Source: Anaerolineae bacterium
GTDB taxonomy: Bacteria > Chloroflexota > Anaerolineae > 4572-78 > J111
Assembly: GCA_022071955.1 (NCBI GenBank)
Contig: JAJVIM010000007.1
Coordinates: 386,427-450,426 of the forward strand
Direction of reading: 5' to 3'
DNA: 64,000 nt
In this document: positions 16,480-24,454 of the stretch, piece by piece
How positions within the stretch are numbered: the stretch's first letter is position 1
Layout of the letters: each line of letters starts with the position of its first letter
Made by a program: the position numbers and the translations under genes
Notes under the pieces: model-generated
What the model saw: the letters and a program-made list of their open reading frames with translations, nothing else
Database searches by the model: none
What the model was told of the DNA's origin: nothing

Positions 16480-17418
16480 ATGCCAGATTTATCAATTGTC
16501 ATTGTTAACTATAACACCTGTGATTTGCTGCGAGATTGCCTGCATTCGCTTTACCAGTCACAGGGCGAGATTACGTTTGAAGTGATTGTTGTCGATAACG
16601 CTTCGACCGATGGCAGCGCGGCCATAGTTGCCGGCGAATTTCCGCAGGCCCGGCTGATTGCCAGCCCGGTCAACGGCGGGTTTGCCTATGCCAACAATTT
16701 GGGCTTAAAACTGGCCGGCTTTGCCGTCGACGGAACGCCCGGCGAGGCTGCACCCCGCTTTGCGCTGCTGCTCAATCCTGATACGGTCGTACCGGCCAAC
16801 GGCCTGGCCGGAATGATCGATTTTATGGAAGCTCACCCGGAGGCCGGGGCTGCCGGCCCCAAACTGGTACGGCTCGATGGCAGCCTGGATATGGCCTGCC
16901 GCCGCGCTTTCCCCACGCCGGCAGTCAGTTTTTATCGCATGGTTGGCCTTTCAAAGTTGTTTCCGCGCAGCCGTATTTTTGGCCGGTACAATATGACCTT
17001 TGCCGAACCCGACGAGATGATTGAGGTTGACTCGGTGGTGGGAGCATTTATGCTGGTGCGGCGTGAGGCAATTGCTCAGGCCGGCCTGCTGGATGAAACC
17101 TACTTTATGTACGGCGAAGACATCGACTGGGCTTATCAGATCAAACGGCACGGCTGGAAAATTTATTACAACCCGGCGGTTACAATTACGCACGTTAAAC
17201 GGGCGGCCAGCCGGTCGAGCGGTAAGGCGCAAATTGAGTTTTATCGGGCGATGGAGATTTTTTACTTTAAATATTATGCGGGCAGTACCCCCTTCTGGCT
17301 GCACGGGTTAATCCTGGCCGGAATCAGAACCCAGAAATGGTTAACCGAATTGAAGATTGGAGCCAATCAGCCTGGCGGTCATAACATCGATCAAAAATCG
17401 GTGGAGGCGGCAGAATGA
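16480..17418 (+). CDS. Family 2 glycosyltransferase (rhamnosyltransferase-like)
   Basis: A 312-residue GT-A fold enzyme starting MPDLSIVIVNYNT. It has VVDNASTDGSA (nucleotide-sugar binding), NGGFAYANNLG, the DxD-type LLNPDTVV, and the acceptor-side YFMYGEDIDWAYQIKRHGW typical of WbbL-like rhamnosyltransferases. It is cytoplasmic and acts on lipid-linked sugars. An upstream GTG (16402) adds 26 low-similarity residues and is not preferred. The stop overlaps the start of the polyprenyl-phosphate sugar transferase by 4 nt, which ties both to exopolysaccharide or cell-wall glycan assembly. Confidence 0.9.
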   Translation: MPDLSIVIVNYNTCDLLRDCLHSLYQSQGEITFEVIVVDNASTDGSAAIVAGEFPQARLIASPVNGGFAYANNLGLKLAGFAVDGTPGEAAPRFALLLNPDTVVPANGLAGMIDFMEAHPEAGAAGPKLVRLDGSLDMACRRAFPTPAVSFYRMVGLSKLFPRSRIFGRYNMTFAEPDEMIEVDSVVGAFMLVRREAIAQAGLLDETYFMYGEDIDWAYQIKRHGWKIYYNPAVTITHVKRAASRSSGKAQIEFYRAMEIFYFKYYAGSTPFWLHGLILAGIRTQKWLTELKIGANQPGGHNIDQKSVEAAE

Positions 17419-18806
17419 GAAAACGAGCACCGGTAATTTTTACAATTTCTCTGGGAATCATCGACTTTTTTATGGCCGGATTGGCCTTTTATATTGGCTA
17501 CCAGCTTCGGTTGCGCTCAGACTACGAAAATATTCTGCCTTTCAGCAATTATGTTGGCATGACGCTGGTCCACGTGATTTCTATTTTGATTATCTTTTTC
17601 TTTTACCGGCTTTACCATCGCCAGCGGTCGTTATCATACGTTGACCAATTTTATGCGATATTCGGCGCGGCTTCGGTCGGTACAATTATGGCGATTGCCT
17701 TTATTTCGTTCTTTTTTAAGAATCAACTTGATTACCCTCGCCTGATGATGGTCTATGTTTGGATTCTGACCATTTTGTTCACCTCACTCGGCCGCGCGGT
17801 TCAATCCCGGCTGCAGCGTTCGTTGCAGGCCCGGGATTGGGGCGAAGAGAATTTACTCATTGTCGGCACCGGTGAAGTGGGCCGGATAGTGATGCAAAAG
17901 ATATTGCGTTCGCCGGAGCTGGGGTACCGGGTGGTCGGTTTTGTGGATGACTCCCCAAAAGTGAAAGCCATTCAGGATATTCCGGTCTTGGGGAATACGG
18001 ATCAATTGCCGGAACTGATCAAGGATAACAACATAAAAGAAGTTATTATTGCCATGCCGGAAGCCTCGCACCAGGAAACGTTGCAGATCGTCAGCAAGTG
18101 TGATCGGGGCAAAGTGGCCATCAAAGTTTTCCCCGATGTTTTCCAGATTATGGCCAAAGAAGTGACCATCGGTGATTTGGGGGGATTGCCGCTGCTGACC
18201 GTGCGGGATACGGCGATGCGCGGCTGGCAGTTAACGGTCAAGCGGGTTATTGATATTGCCGGCAGCGCGGTTGGGTTGATTTTTTTGTCGCCGGTGATGA
18301 TGCTTTTGGCCGTACTGATTAAGCTGGAGTCGGCGGGACCGGTGTTTTTTACCCAGGAACGAATGGGATTGGATGGCCGGCGGTTTATGATGCTGAAGTT
18401 TCGCTCAATGCGGCAGGACGCCGAAATCCAAACCGGCCCAATCTGGACGTCGGCCAATGATGACCGGCGGACACGGTTGGGCACGTATCTGCGCAGTTTT
18501 TCCATCGATGAGTTGCCACAGTTGATCAACGTCATCGTTGGTGACATGAGTCTGGTTGGTCCCCGGCCCGAGCGTCCGGTGTTTGTGGAGCAGTTTAAAG
18601 AAACCATTCCGCGCTATATGGACCGTCACCGCGAGAAGGCCGGGATCACCGGCTGGGCGCAAATTAATGGCCTCCGCGGCGATACCTCAATCATCGAGCG
18701 CACAAAATACGATTTGTGGTACACCGAGAATTGGTCGTTGGCGCTTGATTTCAGGATTATCATTCGAACTTTCCTCCAGATTTTTAACGACAGGAATGCG
18801 TATTAA
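17415..18806 (+). CDS. Undecaprenyl-phosphate sugar phosphotransferase (WbaP/WcaJ type)
   Basis: A 463-residue polyisoprenyl-phosphate hexose-1-phosphate transferase that starts glycan assembly on the lipid carrier. Four N-terminal TM helices (about residues 8-28, 45-65, 83-103, 110-128) precede a Rossmann CoA-binding-like domain (LLIVGTGEVGRIVMQKIL). A fifth membrane helix (GSAVGLIFLSPVMMLLAVL) and the catalytic domain follow, with KFRSMR, TRLGTYLRSFSIDELPQL and GDMSLVGPRPERP. The family-typical ending TFLQIFNDRNAY is present. It is coupled to the GT2 gene by ATGA overlap. parS lies just after the stop. Confidence 0.95.
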   Translation: MRKRAPVIFTISLGIIDFFMAGLAFYIGYQLRLRSDYENILPFSNYVGMTLVHVISILIIFFFYRLYHRQRSLSYVDQFYAIFGAASVGTIMAIAFISFFFKNQLDYPRLMMVYVWILTILFTSLGRAVQSRLQRSLQARDWGEENLLIVGTGEVGRIVMQKILRSPELGYRVVGFVDDSPKVKAIQDIPVLGNTDQLPELIKDNNIKEVIIAMPEASHQETLQIVSKCDRGKVAIKVFPDVFQIMAKEVTIGDLGGLPLLTVRDTAMRGWQLTVKRVIDIAGSAVGLIFLSPVMMLLAVLIKLESAGPVFFTQERMGLDGRRFMMLKFRSMRQDAEIQTGPIWTSANDDRRTRLGTYLRSFSIDELPQLINVIVGDMSLVGPRPERPVFVEQFKETIPRYMDRHREKAGITGWAQINGLRGDTSIIERTKYDLWYTENWSLALDFRIIIRTFLQIFNDRNAY

Positions 18807-18814
18807 ACACCTGT

Positions 18815-18830
18815 TGTTTCACGTGAAACA
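18815..18830. other. parS: parS chromosome-partition site
   Basis: The 16-bp palindrome TGTTTCACGTGAAACA matches the consensus ParB-binding site found near bacterial origins without a mismatch. It lies 8 nt after a stop codon and about 18 kb from oriC, the expected distance range. Only one perfect copy was seen in the window, and parA/parB are not here. Confidence 0.93.
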
Positions 18831-19078
18831 CTAACCAATGACACAACCTGTAGATAGTTCACGTTGACTCGATACTAAATATAGTAGTCATAGTGCAATA
18901 AAATCTGTGGTCACGCAACGGCAGATGAAAATAACCGTTTAACCGATCAAGAAACTTTTACACTAAAGACACAGGTCGCTTCGCTCAAGGCCTGACCCGT
19001 GTGTCTTTGGCGGGGTGCCATGCCCGAGTTTTACCCTAATTCCTGGCCCCTGATTCCTGAGTCCTATTTTCAAAGGAG
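18831..19078. repeat. Intergenic hairpin and heptamer repeat with RBS core
   Basis: A hairpin with arms AAAGACAC/GTGTCTTT (18965-18972 with 19001-19008; inner GGTC/GACC) may end the upstream transcript. It is followed by degenerate CTGATTC-type heptamers (19038-19062) that end in the core TATTTTCAAAGGAG (19065-19078), which serves as the RBS of the methyltransferase 6 nt further on. Confidence 0.75.
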
Positions 19079-19084
19079 TTTATT

Positions 19085-20002
19085 TTGCCCCGAGTCTGTG
19101 ATTACGAAGGCAGTAATTATCGAACTGAATTTTGGGAAACCCACCAGCGCGCCTATGAGGACGCGGTAGAGCGCATTGCTATGGAAAAAATGCTGCCCGT
19201 TCAGGGCAAGCGGTTGATCGAAATTGGCGCCGGCTTTGGTCGGCTGGTGGATTTGTACAGCGGCTATGAACAAATCATTCTGATGGATTATGCCCGGACG
19301 CAATTGGAAGAAGCCCAAAAATACCTGGGGCGCGACGACCGAATCACCTACGTAGTGGCGGATGTATATAACATGCCGTTTGCAGACAACCTGTTTGACA
19401 CCCTGGTCATGGTTCGGGTGATGCACCACCTGGTTGATGTCCCGGCTGCCCTGGCCGAAATCCAGCGCATTATCCAGCCGCAAGGCTCCGCAGTTATTGA
19501 ACATGCCAGCAAGTTTAACCTGAAGGCAATTTTTCGCTGGTTTTTGGGCCTGCAACAGTGGAGCCCGTTCGACCCCGAGCCGGTTGAATTTGTTGAGCTA
19601 AATTTCAATTTCCACCCAACCTGGATGCGCCGCCAATTTGAGGCCGCCGGGCTGCACGTGACCAAAATCAGAACCCTGTCGCACTATCGTATCAATACCG
19701 TCAAACGACTGCTGCCGACCTCGATGTTGGTTACGCTGGATAGCTGGGCGCAGCCAACCGGCAAACTGTGGCAGTTGACCCCCAGCATTTTTCTTCAAGC
19801 CCAGGCCGAAAAAACAGCTTCTCCCCGCCCGGCTGGCCTGTTTCGTTGCCCATCGTGCAAATCAGCCGCCCTGGCCATCACCGACCAACCGGCTCGTGCG
19901 GATTTCATTTTAACCTGCCAGGTTTGCCGATCGGGCTGGCAATATAAAAACGGCATCTACGACTTTAAATCGCCGGTAAAGGCGCCGGATATTTCCGGTT
20001 GA
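19085..20002 (+). CDS. SAM-dependent methyltransferase with C-terminal zinc ribbon
   Basis: A 305-residue protein starting at TTG behind AAAGGAG. Residues about 35-150 form a class I methyltransferase: motif I LIEIGAGFGRLVD, acidic motif II ILMDYA, then VVADVYNMPFADNLFDTLVM. The C-terminal 50 residues have FRCPSCKSAAL and LTCQVCRSGW, two CxxC pairs like a Trm112-type or zinc-ribbon domain in cis. The substrate is unknown; the nearby glycan genes make a lipid- or sugar-linked acceptor possible but unproven. Confidence 0.87.
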   Translation: MPRVCDYEGSNYRTEFWETHQRAYEDAVERIAMEKMLPVQGKRLIEIGAGFGRLVDLYSGYEQIILMDYARTQLEEAQKYLGRDDRITYVVADVYNMPFADNLFDTLVMVRVMHHLVDVPAALAEIQRIIQPQGSAVIEHASKFNLKAIFRWFLGLQQWSPFDPEPVEFVELNFNFHPTWMRRQFEAAGLHVTKIRTLSHYRINTVKRLLPTSMLVTLDSWAQPTGKLWQLTPSIFLQAQAEKTASPRPAGLFRCPSCKSAALAITDQPARADFILTCQVCRSGWQYKNGIYDFKSPVKAPDISG

Positions 20003-20059
20003 TTTTGCCCGGGTGGTCCACTTCCCTCTGCAAACCCTCAATAAAACTGTCAACGCACG

Positions 20060-20088
20060 TTGAAAAATTATGTTAGGTATGTTATGAT
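20060..20088 (+). promoter_or_regulatory. Sigma-70 promoter for the secreted anchored protein
   Basis: TTGAAA (20060-20065), a 17-nt spacer and TATGAT (20083-20088), 67 nt before the GTG at 20156. Confidence 0.75.
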
Positions 20089-20155
20089 GGGCGTACTGAT
20101 TATGTTTTGTACGGGGATGTAAACAAGGCGTTTAGCCTGGACGGGAGGTGTACAG

Positions 20156-21613
20156 GTGTTTACTTCATGGGTTTCGCTCAACTTTGCTGAAAAACTGCTG
20201 GGGGCTGTTGCGGTGGCGGTGACAACCTTTATGTTGGCCCAATTGCCCGGCCCCATAAAAATGGATACCCAGATCACCTTTTATGAAAATGGTCAATGGC
20301 AGGCGGCCCGGGTCATTGAGATTTCGCCCAATGTGCAGCAGGCAGTCAACGGCGGCGATGAAAGCGTAATGCAGTTGGTGGAGCAGATCAACAAGCTCAA
20401 GGGCGCTGCCGCCGGCACAGAAGTGAAATTTACATACAATGAACAGGTTCGCAGCGATGGCTGGACGGTGGTCTCTGCCTCTGGCACAGGCACGGGGTAC
20501 GACTCGCTCAGCAACATCCTGTTCAGCGGCAAGGCCGATTTCCGCGTGGGTGTGTTCGATACAGACAAGCGCGAGGTTTCGTTGTTTGTGGGCAACCTTG
20601 ATCCGCAATCGGTAACCGCTGCCGGCGGCAAAATAACGTATCGAATTACCGGCCAGCAAATTACCCAGAGTAATGCCGATCAGGTGCAACTGCTCAATAC
20701 CGCCATTTGGGACAACCCGACTGAGTTAGATGTTAAGCTCACCGAAATTGCCGGCGCTCCGCCGGGAGTCACCGTTGCCGAACTCGCGCCGGAACCCGGC
20801 GGCGAACAGCCTCAGGCTCAACCGGCCCAGCAGCCCAACGAGGTCAACGTAATTCGCAACGGTGATTTTGAGCTGCCCTGGACTACTCAGGATGGCGTCG
20901 CCCCGGAGTGGGAAGGGTACGATAACGGCCGTGCCTGGGCTAGCTGGTACGAAGAACTGTGGCCAGAAGCGGTTCGGCGTGGCGAGCGTGCCCAGTTGAT
21001 GGAAATTTTTCAAGTTGAAGCCAATGTTCTTGACCGGGTGATTGCCATCTATCAAACTGTTGATGTTGTGCCCAACGCCGAATACGCGCTGGAACTGTAC
21101 GCCATTATGCGCACCGACGCCGACCCGGCCCTCAGAAATCAATCTGAGTTTGAAATGCACTGGGGCATTGATCCCTTTGGCGAAGGCAACTACGACAACG
21201 TGCAAACGTGGCATCTGATGCCGCTTACCGAGCAAAACCGCCGCGGCTCCACCGCGCCCTACCCGGAGGATATTCCGCTGGTCTACGAACGTATCACCGG
21301 CACGGTAACTACCACCAATACCAATCAGATTACCCTGTTTATCCGGGGACTGAAAAAATTCCCCACCAACGTTGAAGTCAACTTTGATGTCGATGAAGTT
21401 TCGCTGGTGGGGCCGGCGCCCGGCACAATTATGGCCGCCACCAAGCCCGAAGCTGCTGCGCCAACCGAGCAGGATGCCAAACTGCCCACCTCGGGAGCGG
21501 TGCTCAGCCGGCCGGCTTCGGTGGGAGCGATGCTGCTCGGCGGACTGGTGCTGGTTATTCTGGGCACGGCCGCCGCCGCCAGTATGCTTTACTCGCACCG
21601 GAAAGACTTGTAA
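20156..21613 (+). CDS. Secreted, C-terminally anchored protein with LPTSG motif
   Basis: A 485-residue protein starting at GTG 20156 behind GGGAGG. The hydrophobic N-terminus (about residues 10-30) is a signal peptide or anchor. Residues 35-200 form a beta-rich domain (a cohesin-like pattern is possible). A Pro/Gln-rich linker (EPGGEQPQAQPAQQP) leads to a carbohydrate-binding-module-like domain beginning VIRNGDFELPW. The C-terminus has LPTSG (443-447), a hydrophobic helix and HRKDL, the layout of a cell-wall sorting signal with Ser in place of Thr. No sortase gene is in the window. Function unknown; surface display is inferred. Confidence 0.8.
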   Translation: MFTSWVSLNFAEKLLGAVAVAVTTFMLAQLPGPIKMDTQITFYENGQWQAARVIEISPNVQQAVNGGDESVMQLVEQINKLKGAAAGTEVKFTYNEQVRSDGWTVVSASGTGTGYDSLSNILFSGKADFRVGVFDTDKREVSLFVGNLDPQSVTAAGGKITYRITGQQITQSNADQVQLLNTAIWDNPTELDVKLTEIAGAPPGVTVAELAPEPGGEQPQAQPAQQPNEVNVIRNGDFELPWTTQDGVAPEWEGYDNGRAWASWYEELWPEAVRRGERAQLMEIFQVEANVLDRVIAIYQTVDVVPNAEYALELYAIMRTDADPALRNQSEFEMHWGIDPFGEGNYDNVQTWHLMPLTEQNRRGSTAPYPEDIPLVYERITGTVTTTNTNQITLFIRGLKKFPTNVEVNFDVDEVSLVGPAPGTIMAATKPEAAAPTEQDAKLPTSGAVLSRPASVGAMLLGGLVLVILGTAAAASMLYSHRKDL

Positions 21614-21630
21614 TCCCGCCCGATTTTACA

Positions 21631-21657
21631 AAGGGGCAGATAGCTCTGCCCCTTTTT
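21631..21657 (+). terminator. Rho-independent terminator
   Basis: Perfect 10-bp stem AAGGGGCAGA/TCTGCCCCTT with a TAGC loop, followed by T's. It lies 17 nt after the LPTSG-protein stop. Confidence 0.93.
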
Positions 21658-21676
21658 GATTCTATTGCTCTTTTCT

Positions 21677-21705
21677 TTGTCTACTCCTACAAAATGTTGT
21701 ATACT
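21677..21705 (+). promoter_or_regulatory. Candidate dnaN promoter
   Basis: TTGTCT (21677-21682), a 17-nt spacer and TATACT (21700-21705), about 80 nt before the dnaN ATG. dnaN therefore has its own promoter here, separate from dnaA. Confidence 0.7.
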
Positions 21706-21784
21706 CTAGCCTGGTACCACTATTTATGGTGCAAAATTCAACCCCCAACCAAAAAACAAAATTTGTCGAGCGAAGGGTGATACC

Positions 21785-22966
21785 ATGAAGGTTTCCTGTT
21801 TACAAGAAAATTTGGCAAAAGGCCTCAGTATTGTCGGACGGGCGGTATCAAGTCGAAGCACCCTGCCGGTCTTATCCAACGTTTTGCTGGCCACCGATGG
21901 CGACCGACTCAAATTGTCGGCCAATAATTTTGAGCTGGGGATCAACTGTTGGGTCGGCGCCAAAGTAGAACAACCCGGTGCGATTACCGTTCCGGCCCGC
22001 CTGCTGGCCGACTTTGTCAATTCGCTCCCCCCGGAACGGATCGACATGGATTTGGAAGAATCCACCCAAACGCTCAATTTGCGCTGCGCTCGCTTTGAGT
22101 CCAACATCAAAGGCATCGACGCGCAGGAATTTCCCGCCGTTGTCAGCGCCACCGATGATGACGTGGCCATTAAACTCGACCCCGAATCTTTGCGTACCAT
22201 GATTAAACAGGTGGTCTTTGCCGCCGCCACCGATGAGAGCCGCCCGGTGTTTACCGGCGTGCTGCTGCAATTTGATGGCGACACGCTGACAATGGCCGCC
22301 GCCGATGGCTTTCGCCTGTCGGTGCGGACAACGCCGCTCAACAAAAGCGTGGCCGATAGCCTGGAAGATGCCGGCCTGGTGGGCAATGGGGCCAAGCCGC
22401 CCAGCCTCATCATTCCGGCCCGGGCCTTGATGGAACTCTCGCGGGTTTCCGGTGATCAGGAACAGCCCATCGATTTGATTGTTACCCCCCAGCGCCGGCA
22501 AATCCTGTTCCACCTGCAAGATATCGAGCTGGTTTCCCAACTCATCGAAGGGGATTTCCCGGACTACCGGCGAATCATCCCGCCCGGTCACACCACCCGT
22601 AGCGTGGTAGATACTGCCAGCTTTTTGAAAGCGGTCAAAATCTCGCACCTGTTTGCCCGTGACTCGGCCAACATTGTTCGGTTAGAAATCAGCCCCAGCG
22701 GCGATGAATTGATGAACGGCCGCATCACGCTGGTGGCCACCAGCGCCGAGTTGGGCGACAACGTGGCCGAAATTGACGCCTCGATTGAGGGCCAGGCCAT
22801 CGAAGTGGCGTTCAACGCCAAATATCTGATCGATGTATTGTCTATCATCGATAGCCCGCAGTTTGCCCTTGAAACCAGCACCTCGTCCAGCCCCGGTGTG
22901 TTCCGCACCATTGGCGACGACAAGTTCACCCACGTGATTATGCCCATGCACATCCAGGGCCGATGA
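21785..22966 (+). CDS. dnaN: DNA polymerase III sliding clamp (beta subunit)
   Basis: A 393-residue clamp with the three repeated domains of DnaN. It starts MKVSCLQENLAKGLSIVGRAV, continues with SRSTLPVLSNVLLATDGDRLKL, and has FPDYRRIIPPGHTT before domain 3. It ends with the family tail VIMPMHIQGR (usual form MPMR). The clamp tethers DNA polymerase III; the alpha subunit is encoded at 55356-59276. The usual dnaA-dnaN-recF-gyrB order is broken: dnaN stands alone between a surface-protein gene and a tiny peptide gene. Confidence 0.97.
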   Translation: MKVSCLQENLAKGLSIVGRAVSSRSTLPVLSNVLLATDGDRLKLSANNFELGINCWVGAKVEQPGAITVPARLLADFVNSLPPERIDMDLEESTQTLNLRCARFESNIKGIDAQEFPAVVSATDDDVAIKLDPESLRTMIKQVVFAAATDESRPVFTGVLLQFDGDTLTMAAADGFRLSVRTTPLNKSVADSLEDAGLVGNGAKPPSLIIPARALMELSRVSGDQEQPIDLIVTPQRRQILFHLQDIELVSQLIEGDFPDYRRIIPPGHTTRSVVDTASFLKAVKISHLFARDSANIVRLEISPSGDELMNGRITLVATSAELGDNVAEIDASIEGQAIEVAFNAKYLIDVLSIIDSPQFALETSTSSSPGVFRTIGDDKFTHVIMPMHIQGR

Positions 22967-23034
22967 TCTTTGAGGACTGGTTTTTGAGGAGGGTTCACGT
23001 ATATACTGCTGCAATCATTTATTGGGAGATTGCA

Positions 23035-23063
23035 TTGACGTCAACGTCAAAATAGAGTAAATT
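23035..23063 (+). promoter_or_regulatory. Promoter of the 30-residue peptide gene
   Basis: TTGACG (23035-23040), a 17-nt spacer and TAAATT (23058-23063). The transcript would start near 23070 and carry a leader of about 100 nt. Confidence 0.65.
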
Positions 23064-23112
23064 GTTTGCACCTGACGCAGGATAGCAATGAGGCGGCACA
23101 ACAAAAAGAAAA

Positions 23113-23139
23113 GGCTGTAGTGTGCATACCACTACAGCC
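23113..23139. promoter_or_regulatory. Stable hairpin in the small-gene leader
   Basis: Perfect 10-bp stem GGCTGTAGTG/CACTACAGCC with a 7-nt loop, 19 nt before the RBS. Read on the minus strand it is followed by TTTTCTTTTTG, so it could also end a minus-strand transcript such as that of the PAP2 gene. Confidence 0.6.
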
Positions 23140-23173
23140 CTCCAAAAAAACTAACCAGAAAGGAGATCGATTA

Positions 23174-23266
23174 ATGAAAATCCAAACCGCCTATTTCCAG
23201 TTAGAACTTTCGCCTGTAGCTATTACGATTTTCGTAACAGCGATCTTGATTATCGTTAATTTCTAA
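23174..23266 (+). CDS. Small single-span membrane peptide (30 aa)
   Basis: An ATG 8 nt after a strong AAAGGAG (23159-23165) opens a 30-codon frame. It encodes a short polar N-terminus (MKIQTAYFQLEL) and one hydrophobic helix, SPVAITIFVTAILIIVNF, reaching the C-terminus. A promoter, leader hairpin, RBS and terminator (23297-23323) all frame it as an independent gene. A longer in-frame start at 23066 would run through the hairpin and is not preferred. Function unknown. Small membrane peptides of this size can be regulators of membrane complexes or type I toxins; nothing here decides. Confidence 0.7.
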   Translation: MKIQTAYFQLELSPVAITIFVTAILIIVNF

Positions 23267-23296
23267 TCTCAGTCAAATTTGCTATCTTGCTTGGGG

Positions 23297-23323
23297 AAGC
23301 CATCCAATTTGGATGGCTTTTTT
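23297..23323 (+). terminator. Rho-independent terminator of the small gene
   Basis: Stem AAGCCATCC/GGATGGCTT (23297-23305 with 23311-23319), 5-nt loop, then T's to 23323. Confidence 0.92.
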
Positions 23324-23474
23324 AACTCAAAAAAGAGGCAGAGAAGAATTGGAAAATCTGTTTATCCCCATTGATAATTTTAAAGAATGGTCCTTCGGGA
23401 AAGAATAACCAAAAGAATTATACACTGGAAACGGACAAATTGTAAAATCATTACAACGGGTCGGTTCAAAATCC

Positions 23475-24119
23475 TTATTGCAGTCGCATAATTATCGCCT
23501 GCACCACTATCAGGCCGATGGTTGCGCCTACCACCGAGCCATAAATCACCTGCCGCGGCGTGTGACGCAGCAGTCGGATCCGCGACCAGCCAACCAGCGG
23601 CACCAGCAGCACCACCGGCCACGTCCAACTGCCGGCCATCATCATAACGGCGGTAGCGGCCGCGGAAATGGTCGCGCCGTGAAAACTGATTTTCCAGAAC
23701 AGCGTCACCAGACTCAATACGCCGGTCAGCACAATGGTAATCACCAGCAGCGCTTCAACAATGGCCGGCGCGTGCCAAAGTTTTACCAACCCCCAGCACA
23801 CCAGCAGCCAGCCCAGCATCACTCCCAGCGGCCGCGCCCGCGTTTCCCGGCGCGGCATATAAATATCTTCCAGCGAACCTTTGTGCACCAGCCACAGCAC
23901 ATAGGCAAACGGCGGCACCACAATCAGCGGCAGCAGAACCACCAGCCAGGCCACGGTATCCCACGGGTTGGCGCTGTATTGGTACGACATCGCGGTTAAA
24001 ATGACAATACCGATCACATGCGGGCTGATGACGTGCGATACCCAACGGGCAATCGCTTCATCGTTGTCTCTTATCAGCGACAGGCTTCGTTTTGCGGTGG
24101 TTCCAAATGGCAGTACCAC
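23475..24119 (-). CDS. PAP2-superfamily membrane protein
   Basis: A 214-residue protein with five to six TM helices. Remnants of the PAP2 phosphatase motifs are visible: KISFHGATISAA in place of the PSGH block, and SRIRLLRHTPRQVIYG matching SRxxxxxHxxxD but with Gln where Asp is usual. Phosphatase activity on lipid phosphates is therefore doubtful. GTG at 24119 is preferred because GAAGGAG lies 8 nt before it; the TTG at 24146 has no RBS. It stands alone, divergent from nothing and followed by about 200 nt without a gene. Confidence 0.72.
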   Translation of the reverse strand: MVLPFGTTAKRSLSLIRDNDEAIARWVSHVISPHVIGIVILTAMSYQYSANPWDTVAWLVVLLPLIVVPPFAYVLWLVHKGSLEDIYMPRRETRARPLGVMLGWLLVCWGLVKLWHAPAIVEALLVITIVLTGVLSLVTLFWKISFHGATISAAATAVMMMAGSWTWPVVLLVPLVGWSRIRLLRHTPRQVIYGSVVGATIGLIVVQAIIMRLQ

Positions 24120-24366
24120 TATCGTTACTCCTTCACACCTTTTCAACCAATCGGTTTATACGTCCCTGGTAGTGTACAACCTAATTTTTAAGAGACAATT
24201 AACTACAGTTTAAATTACAGTAAAATCAGAATCAAGCGGTCAATGGTACTGAACCGGGCCAAAACAGCGGCATCGCTGCCCCGGCCGGGAAAGGCAGTGA
24301 TTTTTTGGGGGTTTTGGATTCCATTGGGGTATCTCTTTTCCCATCTCTCGCCTTCCAACGAAAATC

Positions 24367-24398
24367 AAGGAGTCCAAAACCACAGTTTTGGACTCCTT
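24367..24398. repeat. Palindromic repeat PAL-2, copy 1
   Basis: Arms AAGGAGTCCAAAAC and GTTTTGGACTCCTT (14 bp, perfect) with loop CACA. The same palindrome with loop TACA occurs at 35825-35852 and 59568-59595. The rest of the gap 24120-24454 has AT-rich promoter-like sequence near 24175-24245 and a GGCCGGCG-type GC palindrome near 24428-24441; no gene seen. Confidence 0.85.
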
Positions 24399-24454
24399 GC
24401 AGAAACACCGATCAGCCAAGTGAAGGGTGGCCGGCGTCGGCCCCCCGTATAAAA

